Source: Rhabdornis inornatus (Eukaryota > Chordata > Aves > Passeriformes > Rhabdornithidae). Taken from it: a stretch of 64,000 nucleotides of DNA. Positions 10,701-22,655 of the stretch are shown piece after piece. How positions within the stretch are numbered: the stretch's first letter is position 1; each line of letters begins with the position of its first letter. Both the position numbers and the translations under genes were made by a program. Below the pieces are notes generated by a model. It saw only the letters and a program-made list of their open reading frames with translations. It did not search any database and was not told where the DNA came from. Location: contig VWZS01007725.1 in NCBI GenBank assembly GCA_013397075.1, positions 310,001 to 374,000 on the forward strand, read 5' to 3'.

Positions 10701-12504
10701 TCTGCCACACACATGCTGGTCTTATGAATGTATTTCTATTGGTTTTTCCCCCTTTCTTTTTCTTCCCACATAATTTTTGTGGGTGTTTTGAGTTTGGGTG
10801 GTAATTTTGGAACTTAAAATATTTTTAGTGACTTCATTTAAAAAGCAAAAGGGAAAGAAAATGTGATTTCTTTTTCTCCATTGTGTTCTAAATAATTTCT
10901 GACCTAAGAAACAATGCAGAAACAAAAAAATATCACATGATAGCTTTGATCTGTGGAAAAAGAAAACTGACTGATATTTAAAGAAGCAGCAAAATAAGGA
11001 AAGCTTTTTCTCTAAACACTTTACTGATCAGAAAATAACATCTGTCATTCTGACTGCTGTGTTTGGAGACTCAGGAGCAGAGTTGTTTTTATGAATAGGA
11101 AAAGCAAGGACCTGCCTGTTTTAGGAAGAAATTAGAGGTGGCAAAATCGTCAGTTTGAAGTACCATATACATTATTTGAGGACACTAAATCTTAGAGAGT
11201 AATTTTGAACTTTACTAGGAAGAAAAGAAATTGAAAAGAATATATAACAAAATAAATTGATCATGCTCAGGATATAGTTCCATAGGCCCTATCTGGAGGA
11301 TCCTCTTAGCCATAGAAAAGTCAGGGAGCCACAGCACAGACACAGGGACCTGCCTGCCAAAGGCAGATCCTGCCTTGCACACAGAGTTTCTCCAATCAAA
11401 CGGTGTGTCCTGAGACCAAGGATCCAAAGTCACTCAGGTGTGGTACAAAACATGGTACCTCTGGGCCACCAAACAACCCTCTTCCCTCCAGGATGCCTGG
11501 CCTGGAGTTGAAGTGGTTTTATTTTTTCAATGGCTTTGTTGATTTTTTTGAGGTCATGGAGCAATTTCCATGAATTGGAAGTTTTTTTGTGGGTAACAAA
11601 TGCTGGATAATTCCAGGGACTATTTGTTGGTTTGATGCAGCTTTTTTTGTAATTGTTTCCTTGCTAATTTTTTGAGAGCACTTAGTTTCTCTTTTTCCAG
11701 AGGCCACTGGTCTACTCAGACAGGATTGTCTGTCTTGTAGGTCAATTTTAGGGTGGCCAGTGCCTAGTGCCTCTCTGAGTAACCTCAGAGAAGCTCAGTG
11801 TGAGCCCATCATCCCACCTCTGGTGCTGATGCTGGGGGAACTGGATAGAGGACACAGAATTACCCTCCTTCAAACACTGCACCACATTGCTGTTCAGGGA
11901 GTTTCTGAGCCCAAGCTGGCATTTCTGTACTTAACAGCTCTTGGGGGATTTTGCTTCTGTGGATTGCTCCGGATTATTTTTTGCATCCATATAAACTTTC
12001 AGCATCCTCAGTATCAGTGTTCTGCAGCTCAGCTCCACATGAACTGAAGAATCATTTCACTGTTTTTATGCCAAATATGCAACTTGATAGCCTTGTACTA
12101 GAACTATTGACCCCTACTCACCTCCCTCAGGTCACTGGGGATTTGGTCAATCAAATCTGGGATTCTTTGCTTCTAGAGAAACTGAATTTTCACACAAAAT
12201 GCCAAACCAGGAATCTGTCCCAGCTGATTAAGGAGCAAACTGAGACATCTCAGGAAGTCTTTGTAGGGCTGCTGGGGCTGAGTTGCTTTTGTGTCCTGTT
12301 GTAGCAAACCCTTCTGAAACTCTCCTGCCCAGCGAGAATGCAGGTCCTGCCCACAGGAATACACAGTGTAGTTCAAATTGGACAAGGCAGAATGCACTAA
12401 AGCAGACCAGGACTGAAGAGTGATGGACCCTTGACTTTTGTGGGCAAGATGGGGCTCTTTATCACTCCTGAAAGGGATGAGCAGCTCTTCATATCGAGGG
12501 AGAG
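10701..12504. other. Unique non-coding DNA, no gene recognised
   Basis: AT-rich from about 10700 to 11280, then average. Two overlapping plus-strand frames (11760-12047 and 11951-12304, 95 and 117 codons) lie opposite a 157-codon minus-strand frame (12173-12646) that extends into a MIR-like SINE. None has a recognisable domain, and I treat all as chance frames. Confidence 0.5.
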
Positions 12505-12715
12505 CACAGCCCAATGGAAAGGGCTTCAGCCTGGAGCTCCAGGACGCCTGGTGTCTCATCTGTGCAGTAACCCTGACCAGCTGCATTGTATTGGCTTTCA
12601 TATTCTTTCCCTGGGTGAAAGACAAGGGAGGGTAATACTGATTCACTTTCAGAAAGTGCTGGGAAAGCTATAGATGAAAAGTGCAGAGGAAAAGTTAAGC
12701 AATATTAATGATTAT
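12505..12715 (+). repeat. MIR/CORE-SINE-like element (ancient)
   Basis: The order of words follows the MIR family: a left part like 'aatggaaagggcttcagcctggag', the 'cctggtgtctcatctg' part, 'aaccctgacc', then 'gggtaatactgattcac' and a right end like 'gctatagatgaaaagtgcagag', which resembles the 'gatgaaaggcgctata' tail of MIR3-type copies. Divergence is high. MIR-type SINEs are known as old tRNA-derived elements shared across amniotes. This is recognition by eye. Minus-strand open frames over this region are side effects. Confidence 0.45.
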
Positions 12716-13849
12716 GAAGCTACAATGTTCTCCAAATAGAAGATGCTAAAAAGTACAAAGGGCTATTATATTTTTATTAAAAATGTTATAGCCAGCTACT
12801 CTCCTCCCATTCATTGAATACACCCAACTTCCTTCCTCACTGATGGAAATTGAATTACTTGCAGTGTTTTGTACTGAAATCTTTTATTATATTAAAAAAA
12901 AAAAAAAGATACCAATAATATAGATCCGATAATTAAATTGCCACCAGAAGGTGATAAGTCATGAATGGAACAAACAAAGAGAATAAAAGGGAAGAGAAAT
13001 ACAAAGAAATGTATTATATGACCAGCATATGGAATATTAAAAGGAATAAAGAAAACATAACCCTGACAATAAACTCTGAGTAATGACTTCAACAGTTTAT
13101 GTTCAAGGCACCATCTGGGCAAAGAAATGTTTTTTCGAATTGCTAGAGTAACCCTTGCCCTCCTGAACTTCAGGACAGGATTTTCCTCTCCACTTCACCA
13201 TGGCAAGCTACTGATCCTGCAGGTTTGTACCAAAAAGTCCAAGGAATTTTTCTTGGGTGTCTTTTGCTTCATCCTGTTTTGATTTGGGCTTTGTGAGAGA
13301 AGAGCAGAGAGGATGGGCTAAGGGCTGGTGGGATGCCCCTAGCTGTGTTCAATGAGCTTCCAGGCCCTGCTGCAGGTGATAAAAGGGATAAAAGGGAAAG
13401 ACAGGGAGGCAGGGTGCTGGCCTGGGCTGAGGGTATGTCTTGTTATTATTCCTTCTGGAAAAGAAGGGTGGTTCTATTTGGGCTCATATTTCAAAGTCAG
13501 ATCCTTTCCTCTGAGGTTATAGTAGAGACAGCTGGCTTTGGGGTGCTTTGTTGTCTTTCACAGGTCTGCTGGGGTGGGGAAAGCAAGGCCTGTTCTACAG
13601 CACCTGTTACAGCAACTTCAGGGTAGTGCTAATTCCCCTGGCTGAAACTGGGACGGGGTTTTGCCCTACAAGATGATGCCATGGGATATGATGATTTTGC
13701 TCCATCTTGCTCCTGTTTTGCTTGGGAGCAATCCCTTTGTGCCTTGAGACACAGCAGCCAATATTGCAAAGCTAATTTTCCAGCTCTCAGTCCTTTGCAG
13801 ATGTTCCCATTAAGTTTGGATCCTTAGCTGACTGCTTTAGGGCATATTT
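12716..13849. other. Unique non-coding DNA with poly-A run
   Basis: A 14-base A run lies at 12894-12907. A 97-codon plus-strand frame (13333-13626) has no known domain. The rest is unremarkable unique sequence. Confidence 0.5.
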
Positions 13850-13895
13850 CTTGCTACTTTAGGCTTCTTAATCTTACTACTTTAGGCTTCTTAAC
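13850..13895 (+). repeat. 23-bp tandem duplication
   Basis: Two adjacent 23-bp units (13850-13872 and 13873-13895) share the core CTACTTTAGGCTTCTTAA and differ at two positions. It looks like a fairly recent local slippage or repair duplication. Confidence 0.85.
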
Positions 13896-16800
13896 CACAG
13901 CAGAAATCAGGCAGGAAGAGGGAGCTGGTATTAAGGATTATTCAGATAACCACAAACTGCATAAAGCCCCATTCATTGAGATGTTTTCATCTACAGGTTT
14001 TCATCTGGGAGCTTATGGAAGTGGTTGGAAGTAACCATCCAAATGCTTCCTGTTTCTCAGATAAGCTCTGTAACTCACCAGGTTTATAAACCACGTTAGC
14101 AGTGATGAGCAAAGCCTAGACTTCAGCTTTTCTGGATCCATTAGGATACTGTGCCTTTGTTTGATGCACAAATGTAAGAGGTGGGCTCCCTTTCAGCTGA
14201 GAGAGTTCAAGGCTTGGGAGGCAAGTCAGACCCTCTGAGAGCTACTGAAAGCTGCAAGCTGGGAAGCCAATGTGAAGCAGCAGTGTAGAACAACCTCCTC
14301 TCCGTGACAGCTGGGACAATGCCATAATTTGGTGTTTGGCTTCAGGGGGAATGTGCCAGCAGTGACACAGCAGGGTGTCCCCTGCTCTGCAGTTGACTCT
14401 GTGAAGTGAAGGAGCAGCTGCCCCTTTGGCCTGGCTGCTGTGCCTGACAACATTCTGCAGAGTTTTCCTTTCTTTCAGCTTCTGCTTGGGATTTGAGGAT
14501 AAAAGCCAGCACGAGACTTAGCCATGGCAGAAACCACATGAGAGGCTGCAATGGCAGGTCCTGTTATCTGAACCCATTAGCAAGGCTGGTGTTAGGTTAT
14601 GGGGAGCTGATGTAGGTTTTTCTGACGTGACAGACAGTAAGTGCTGCAATGGCTGTTTGCTGAGGCAGAACTTTAAAATAACAATCATTTCCAAGTGTTT
14701 CTCCTTCCACTTCCATTTCCACTTGTGCTAAGATGTTATTTTGCCAGCATATGAGAAAGACACAAGGCATTCAGACTAGATGATTTTAGGACCACAGTTT
14801 CTCTTGGCCTTCATCCTGACCTGAGCAATGCAGAAAGCTGCAAAATTCTGGATGGCAAAGGGGACAATAGCAAGGCAGAAAGGGGAAAAAATCTTCCCTA
14901 AAGAGCCCTGTGAGAGATTTAGTCCTTTGAAAATCATCTGCTGGGAGGGAGCTGGAGCTGGGAGGGAGAAGGTGAATCTATTTGTGCTTATACACTGTGC
15001 TAAATATCCCAAAATTTGGACATGGGAGGAGGTGAAATTGTTTATATGTATGTAATCATTGCAAGCCTCAAAACACCATTTGTTTTCCTCTTTACTGAGA
15101 CCTTTGAGAGGAGCTGAGGTCCTGGTACAGGTTTGTAGCACACTGTGTGCTCTCTCGCTCTGTCTCTCTCAAGCTGGGTCCAGAATTTGAGGTGATGGGA
15201 TGAGTTTGGATCGCCTGGCAGGAGGGCTGATGCCAGCTGCTGGGTGACTGCTGCCCTCAGGTGCCCATGTACTCCTTCCACTGTGCTCCCTGAGGTGCAC
15301 CAGGGTACACAGGTGTACAGGTGACCTTGAAATTTCTTGAGAAATCAAGAGAAATCTTGAAAAATCAAGGTTGTGCACTATCCAAGAAGGGGGAAGCTAA
15401 GCCATGAGTCCCCAACAAGCAGGCCCCATCCCAGACTCTGTTTGCAAAGAGTGCAGCACGGGAGGAGACCCAGAGGGGGAATTTGGGAGCTGGTGCTGCT
15501 CAGGAGCTGGGCAGAAGGCACAGAGCCTCTGCAGCCCCCTCTGCCAGCAGCGCTCCGGCAGCAACCGCTCTGCTAAGTTATAATAAACGCTGCTTTTGAT
15601 TAAACTCAGAGCAATTTCCCTTTAAGAGAATTCCCTTTAGAAAGAATAATAACCCTTTTTTTGAGACCTGAGTGTCAGCAGAAGAAGCTGGTCTTGTTTT
15701 CATGTTTTAGCTGTGAAATGGTATCGGGCGGCACCATCTGATTCCTTTTCTTACAGTTCTTTTGTGTCTTTCCTTTTGTAAGCAAAAATGAGCACATTCA
15801 GGCATGAGAGAAAGAAGTAAAATCAGATTGTATTGCATTTCTTTGGCATATATGGTGCAATGCAAGACTTTTTTTCTTTTCTTAACTCCTGAAATTTGAG
15901 ATAGCCTGAGAAAAATACCAGCATGGACAAAAATGAGGAATCAGCTTTCCATCTAAATGCTATTTTAAAAGATCCCATAAATGTAAGTAGCCTTTTTGTG
16001 CAGCTAATTTTTTTCTTGTATTATTCCTCAGCTCTGTTTTCAAGTCTTCTTTTCTATGCACTTTCAGATGAGCCCATGTCTTATGAAAGTGATGTTTTGT
16101 TAATGGAGACCATCAGCAGTTTTAACAGCAGGAACAAAACTGAGTATTTCCTTCTCCAGAACAGCTCTGCTAATATACTTCAGACTAAAGCAAAACTGAA
16201 AAGATATTCTTTCAGTAAATTGTAAATTCATTCCAAAAAGCAAAACTCCAAGGGAGCTAAAACTGCTCAGGTTACACGGAGAAAATTATTTAGGTTGAAT
16301 AAAAAGGTCAGGGCAAAGCTGCAGGCAAGTGTGGCACACTGCATTTCAACTGCTTTAAAGGGAGACAAATATTTGGAAATGTTGCAGCATTTCATTTTGA
16401 AGTTATTTTTGAGAGAAATTTTACTGTTTCAAAATGGCATTTTTCATTTAGAAATAAATCAAACTGAAAGAGAGTTTTAAAGAAATCAGAGCTAAACATT
16501 CTGAATTATTTTTTTCAGTGAAAATATGGAACTTAAAGTTACCCCCTGAATTAGAATTATGTTTTTTTCAGGGATTTGAATCCTTCGTCCTGCAAATGCT
16601 CTGGTTTAATTTAACTCACGCATATTTTTCCGTCATGAAATTTCAGGTTTTGCAACACAACAGAAAAGCTCCTTTTTATCCCTCCACCTGCCAAAGCCTC
16701 GGTTATCCAGCCCTCACACATGCACACCACTTCTAGCAGATGCTGAAGCCTGGCCAAAATCCTTCTCTGCCTCTCCATTCCCCAGCACTCCAGAGAGCTT

Positions 16801-18094
16801 TGCCAGCATGGCATAATGCCAACCTGTGCTCGGCTGTTTTCCCATTTCCCAGTCCCTTGGGAAGCTGTTCCAAGGAACCTCCTCCCTGACCTACAGCCAT
16901 TCCCCCACTCCCAGTGACCAGTCCCAGCACATCACCTGCAGCACCACTGCCCCATGCAGCTGTGGCTCTCCAAGCTCAGCCCCATGCTCTCCTCACCACA
17001 TCAAAAAGTGAATGTTGCTCAAGCAACCTCACCTTTGCCACAGCTGAACTGTGACATGTTTGGGATTTGGTGGTTTTGTGGCATGGGGTTAAGATCAGAC
17101 CCTTAGGAAGACAAATTCCATTTGAATTTCAGCTTTAAGTGGGGTCTCTGGGCTTTGTCACAGTTGTTGGGCTCACTGTGCCACCGGAGCATTGCCCTTC
17201 CTCTGCTCCAAAGGCACCATGCTGCACCTCCTCAGCCCAGCCAAAAGCAGCATCCCTGTCCCAGTGTCTGCCAGGTCTCAGGAGGGGCAAGGGCAGCTCA
17301 GCTGCACCTGCTTAGATCTGGCCCAGAGCTGGCCTGGCAAACACTGGCTGGCAGAGCCATCCTCAGCAGGATGGAGAGTGGGGATGAGCAAGGAGATTAG
17401 TCATTCTAATCACAGGTTAAGAGCTGCTCTTAAGATCTGGGACAACACCAGCATTTTATCCATCCTCAAGGTGAACGAAAACTGGTCCTTTCTAAAGCAT
17501 TTCTGTGCTGTAGCAGTGGAGGTGGCTTTTTCTCCCTCTTTCCCTTTTCATTTTGAGCAGATATCTGGTATTTTATCCTCTCATCAGTGAAAGTGTGGGG
17601 ATTTCACAGAGAGCCTGAAGTAATTTTCAAGTTGTAGAAGTTTTGCAGGCAACTTTCTTCTTTCTTAGTAGAAAAACACTGTATTTTTCCAACATAAAAA
17701 GAAGTTGCTCTCAGCCCAGGAGGTACCTCCTAAGAGCCACTTCTCAAGTTTTTCCCATCTCTGATTATACAATCTTGACAGGAATCAGCCCAGCAGAGCT
17801 TTCCAAAGCATAGTCTCACTCGAGGTGGCAAAGGGCAGTACATTAACTCCAGCACTGGTGGAAGTTTAAGGGCAATGGTTTTAAGCAAGCACATTAACGA
17901 GTGAGGAGAGCTGCTCTGCCAGGCACCTGGATAAAGGGTTATTTCTGAAGGCACTGGAGTTAATAGCCATGCTGCAGTTTTTTGCTGTTACCTACCCTCC
18001 CTCACCTGCCTGCCCAAAAGCAGCTAAAAACTCCCAAGTTTTGGGTTTCCAGGATTGGGAAAATACGGGAAAATGCAACATTTTGTCAGATCAC
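13896..18094. other. Unique non-coding DNA, no gene recognised
   Basis: No repeat element or exon is recognised over this 4.2-kb stretch. Open frames reach 121 codons (minus, 14776-15141) and 132 codons (plus, 17192-17590), all without known motifs. The 15500-16500 part is AT-rich, while 16680-17400 is GC-richer. An imperfect palindrome sits at 15325-15370. Confidence 0.5.
15325..15370. other. Imperfect 46-bp palindrome
   Basis: The stretch begins CCTTGA and ends TCAAGG, and is filled with alternating GAAATC/CTTGA words, so it reads similarly on both strands with several mismatches. Direct repeats of (A)AAATC(A/T)(A/T)G also occur inside. It is likely a small slippage product. Confidence 0.5.
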
Positions 18095-18195
18095 CCCAGC
18101 CAGGTCATGTCATTGCTCTGTGCCTCAGTTTCTCTAAGGGGAAGAAAGAATATAAAGAGACTAGCACACTCTGATGAAATGTTAAAAACAGCTGT
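18095..18195 (+). repeat. MIR-like SINE fragment
   Basis: The words 'caggtcatgtcattgctctg' and 'tgcctcagtttctctaaggg' match the MIR core order (ggtcacttaacctctctg, then gcctcagtttcctcatctg). They are followed by a decayed 'gaaagaatataaagagactagca' in the place of the 'gggataatagcac' part. This is among the clearer MIR-like matches in the window. Confidence 0.55.
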
Positions 18196-19492
18196 AGAAG
18201 CATCCAAATGAAAAATTAGTAAGAAAACATTTAAATTATTCTGTGACTCTATTACTAAGTGCTCTTCCCCTTATGCTGATTATTGAGTGTGCTGTGTGTT
18301 TGAAATACCAGACTCTGTACACCCCACAGCTCCCCTTCCCCCAGCAGCTATTTGGGTGATTTTGGTGCTCTGAGAGTAACTGTCTGCCCCTCTGATTTAG
18401 TTTCTTTAATTTGGTCTTCGACTCCTTCTCACCTTGAGAGGACATGCTCCCCAGCCCTCAGCTGTAACACAACCCACATCATTCAGGACCTGATGCTGTG
18501 AGATGCTACCCAAAATGAAAGAAATTTCACAGGAATGAACAAATCTGAGCAGCACAAGGCAAAGCCCCAGAAATATCTGGGGGCTGAAGTGAATCAAAGC
18601 TGCACCTCTTGTCCTTCTCCCCCTATCAGTTAAACCCGGCTTTGCTCTGATCCTGGGGCTCTTCTGCTTGACAACATCTGCACTCACACCATTGCCATGG
18701 GAAGCTTGGATGTGAATTCACACAGAAGCACAGGGTGTACTCGATGAGCTTAATGGACACTTGCAAAACCTGCCATGTGCTTTCACACCCTCCTTCAGCA
18801 AGGCAAGTTTTCTCTGGCTTTGCAGAAGTGGAGAAGAAAGAATGCGGAGGGAAAAATCTTTCCCAGCTGTCCCATGTTCCTTAACAACAAAGTGCTAAAG
18901 ACAAATCTCTCCTTTTTATTACCAGCGAGAGCAAGGCTTGGTCTGGGAGAGAGCAGAGCTGCTCCCACTCCCTCCCAAGCACCGTGGTCTTATTGCTCAT
19001 GCAGCGCTCAGTGTCCAAAATATCAAGGGCTGCTGGAGCCACCTTCTGTGCAGGGCTCAGCAGCAGCAGAGCTTGAAGGAAGGGCAGCTTGTGCCAGCCA
19101 AGGAGGCAGAATGTGCCAAACACCCTGGTGGTGCCCTCCCTGGAGACCCCAACAATGCCCTCCCTACACATCCTGACAGTGCCTTCTCACCGAACCAGGG
19201 CAGGAGGGAATTTTGGCAGGTGCTCAGAGGGGAATGTGAAGGCTGCCTCTGCCTTCTGTGTCCTGCATGCCTCGGCTGGGGCAGGGGGTGAGAGCACTTT
19301 ACTGCTGGCAAGGAGGGGCTGATGACTGCTGCTGATCCCAGAATGCTACTGACTGATTTTCCTGGGGTGCCTGGAGGAGGATATTGTGCAAGCAATGTTT
19401 TAATTGTGTGTGTATGTAGATTCATTGGCCATCCTGGAGAACTGCTAATAAAAAATGGGTTCAGACAGCATGACTGCATGTATGCAGAAGAA
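18196..19492. other. Unique non-coding DNA, GC-richer
   Basis: Several long chance frames overlap on both strands at 18775-19557 (133, 117 and 77 codons plus; 166 and 96 codons minus). The pile-up of open frames in opposite directions reflects a GC-richer composition with few stop codons rather than a gene. No splice-bounded exon with a known domain is seen. Confidence 0.5.
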
Positions 19493-19516
19493 CTGGAATA
19501 AATAAATAAATAAATG
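19493..19516 (+). repeat. (AATA)n microsatellite
   Basis: About five tandem AATA/TAAA units. Confidence 0.85.
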
Positions 19517-21124
19517 ATACTGATATGACCAGAAGTCCTAGACATTTTTGGACTCAAAAGACTTCCTTAATTTAGCCCTGCAGTAAGTCCAGGTACATGT
19601 CCAAATACAGCTGATCAGCCAGCAGAGCAAGCACCAAATAATCTCTGGAGTGACAGTGTCTGCTTATAAACCAAGGGTGCAATCGTGCACCTGCTTGGTA
19701 AGTGGATTTGCACATCTCTTGTGCCATGCTTGTGTTTCAGTGATGCACAGTTCCTGAGAATGCAAAGGAAGGCAGTGTCTTGTGCCATCACCCACAAGCC
19801 CAGCACTGAAACTCCAGGAGCCCCTGGATAGTGAAGCTCTGCTTTAAATTCTGTGTTGGCATGTACCACACATATTGTCACCTGTAATTCTGTAGATGGC
19901 CATGTCTGCATGTGGATGTCTGTCTGTTGTGCTTTTCAGAGAGCTGAATAAAATGAATGCCGTGAATTGGGGTGGAAATCTGCCAGCTTTGGTCTGATCA
20001 ATGTCTGTGACTGTATCTGCAAGTGACACAGGCACAGGCCATCCTTTCACCCACTCTGAAGTGCAGCCACCCCAGGTCTGGGCTGGAAAAAGGTTTTTCC
20101 ATGCATTACAGTCCTGCACAAAAGTTAAGAACATGAAATGAAGGATGGACCATTTTATGAACACGTTCTGTTACGAGAAGTACAGCAATGGTAGATGCTG
20201 AAGTGATGAGCTAATGCATAGCAGGAACTGAATTAATTTCTGGAAACAGCCAAAGGAGGTCAAAAGGAGCAGACTTCACCCAAACGTTATTTCAAAATAT
20301 AAACTTGAATAAAATATTCGCTCAGTTATTTTCCACATTCACAAGTTTTCATTCCCTATGTCTTTATTTCAAGTGCTCCCTGAAGCACAAAGGAAAAAGC
20401 AGCGAAAGCCAGTGAACACAACAGCCAGGAGCTGTTCCTTTCCAGCTTCCTGACGAAATCTTTTGAAAAACCTCAGCAGAATGGTCCCCAGCAAATCCTT
20501 TGCAAATACTACTCGACTCCAAGCCTGCTGGGGTAGGCTGGAGGAGTTTAGTAAATGCCACAGGGATATGCAGTTTGGGAGGAACCAAACTCCCAGGCTG
20601 TGGATATCATCCTCAGCACTGCAGTGGTTTGATTAAATCCTTCCAAGCAAGATAATAACACCATGAATAGAGCTTCCTAATTTCATTTCCCAGCACCATG
20701 GAGCAGTTATATTTCCATACACAGGTGCAGGACCTTTGCTCACTGGCTTTAATAATCAGTAGAGATAAAGGCAGAGCTTATCCTGTGTGTCACTGAAAAT
20801 TGAGGAGTTAAATTCAAGAGACACCAAATCCCTCTTACTGGTGTTTCTGCAGTGGCACAGAGAGCAGGCTGGTGGGCTCTGAGGATGATTGATGGTGTTG
20901 CTGACCAAATGGAGAATGGTGATTTATGGACAAGCCACAGTCCAAGCCATGCATGCTATTCTGGAGAAAAATAAATGGATTCAGTTTCAGACCTCTTGGA
21001 AGGTGCTGGCCAAAGGCTTTCATTAAGTTAGCCTCTTGGATGTGGGCTGTCAATATATTTTAACATCTGCCTGTGACCTCCAAGCATTTTCCTTTCCCTT
21101 CACTGCCTGCTCCAGCCCCAGACC
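19517..21124. other. Unique non-coding DNA, no gene recognised
   Basis: Short frames up to 106 codons (minus, 19844-20164) have no known motif. No repeats are recognised. Confidence 0.5.
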
Positions 21125-21240
21125 TCCCTTGCAGTCAAAACTGACAGTATTAGCCATTAGAATCACTCTTTGAATTAATTACCCAGAAATACGCTTTCAA
21201 ATCTTCCACTCCATGTAACAGCAAATTAAAGGGCAGCCTG
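21125..21240. promoter_or_regulatory. Small enhancer-like block (candidate)
   Basis: A repeat-free stretch with ATTAGCCATTAG near 21150, GAATTAATTACCC near 21172 and CAAATTAAAGG near 21222. The clustered TAAT cores suggest a transcription-factor-rich element. Support is weak without alignment. Confidence 0.2.
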
Positions 21241-21354
21241 GATGGGGTTTTACACATCCTGCTCTGGCTGCCCCTTTCCAGCTAATGTGGTCCTTAACAC
21301 CCTGACTGCAGTACAGGCCTTTGCTCTCACTTCCCTGCCCCATGCTTGCTGAGG

Positions 21355-21370
21355 AAAAAAAAAAAAAAAA
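21355..21370 (+). repeat. Poly-A run (16 bases)
   Basis: An uninterrupted run of 16 A. No retroposed body is recognised immediately upstream. Confidence 0.85.
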
Positions 21371-22610
21371 TGGGCTTTTATTTACAAAACTTTTAAAGAA
21401 AATTCAACACATTGATGGAAAGACTAGAGGGATGGTTCAGGAGACAAAGGTCCCTGAAGAAGCAGTGCTTGGCCTCGTGTCTGGGTTGAGACCCTGGGAT
21501 ATTCCTGTAGTGGGCAGTTCAGCTTCCTCATTCTCCATTCCCCACTGCCCTGCAACTCTGCTTTTACCAGCAAAAAGCATGTCAGGCTGGCACTCGGGCT
21601 GGGCAAGGGGGATTGCAAGGCCGGTGTGAGTGATCCCATGGCAGCACTGAGGCATCTCCTTCTCCTCCTTTTCTTCAGGCTCTCCAAGGGGACACGCAGA
21701 GCACAGCCACAACTTGGACCATGGGCACCCCCATGCTGATGGCTGACGCTTGTTGCTCAAAGTCTGAGTGTCTCTGGAGAATAAACAGTAACACACCAAG
21801 CTTTGAACTTCTTCAAATTATTCCTGTCCCTTCAGCAAGCACATTTTTCTCAGATCATGTCTGGAGGTACTGATGAGATGATCCCCCAAAAATGCACACA
21901 AGTAGTGCCCAGGTGTGTGTGTGTATGCCATTTAATCTACCTTTTCCCCATTCTGAGGCTCAAAGAAGAAGCCTGGAATATAGCTTTCATTACTTCTTCT
22001 GAAGCTTTAGGAAGTATTTTTCATGTATTTAACTTTTTTAAGACAAGTGTTTAAAATTCAGACTCAGTTGAAAGCCTAATTTGTATAAAGAATTACCACA
22101 GTTTAATCCATACCCATTTCTGCCCACAAAATTGGCAAATATCCCTTCTAAGGCAAATAACCTGATGTGTTTCTCCTCCTGGTGAGCTGCTGAGATCGGT
22201 TGCACTCTGCTGATGGTTTAGATGCAAACAGCCCCTTGCCTGAGAGCAGCAATTAGCTTTTTTCCAGTGGGTAACTCTCCCCCCATGCCCTGCCTGCCAG
22301 CCCCTGGTCCCTCACAGACCCAGTGAAGCCAGCAGGCTGTCTCTGTGTCAGCAAGGGGCTGCAGACAGCTGCCCACAGGGATGGAGAGGGACAGACAGCT
22401 ACCTGTCAGCATGGGGTGGCCTCAGGGAGCCAGAGGAACCCTGTGGGAATGACACCTGCAGCTGCAGCAATGCAAGAGGAATAAAGGGCACCGTTTCTGC
22501 CAGTCCCAAGAGGTGATGTGATTGCTAGAAATGGTTAAAATAGTTTTCACCCACTTTCTTCTTCCCCACAGTCCCTTCAGCCTTGATTTTTTGCCATTCC
22601 CAGGCAGCTT
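21371..22610. other. Unique non-coding DNA, no gene recognised
   Basis: Frames of 83-120 codons overlap on both strands at 21321-21799 and have no known domain. A short GTGTGTGTGT run lies near 21915. Confidence 0.5.
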
Positions 22611-22655
22611 CTTGCAAACACTCCCCCTGCAAACACTCCCCCTGCAAACACTACC
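22611..22655 (+). repeat. 15-bp tandem repeat, three units
   Basis: Three adjacent 15-bp units with consensus CCTGCAAACACTCCC. The first differs at one base and the third at one base. Because the unit is a multiple of three, an open frame passing through it (22522-22743, plus) reads as a repeated QTLPL peptide. No other sign of coding is present. Confidence 0.9.

Noticed and set aside
12173..12646. 157-codon minus-strand open frame
   Set aside because: About a quarter of it lies antisense to a MIR-like SINE, and no family signature is seen.
17842..17964. 11-bp inverted repeat ATTAACTCCAG / CTGGAGTTAAT about 100 bp apart
   Set aside because: One such pair is expected by chance somewhere in 64 kb, and the arms do not extend.
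19057..19557. 166-codon minus-strand open frame
   Set aside because: It runs through an AATA microsatellite and lies opposite three open plus-strand frames. The product is biased and unrecognised.
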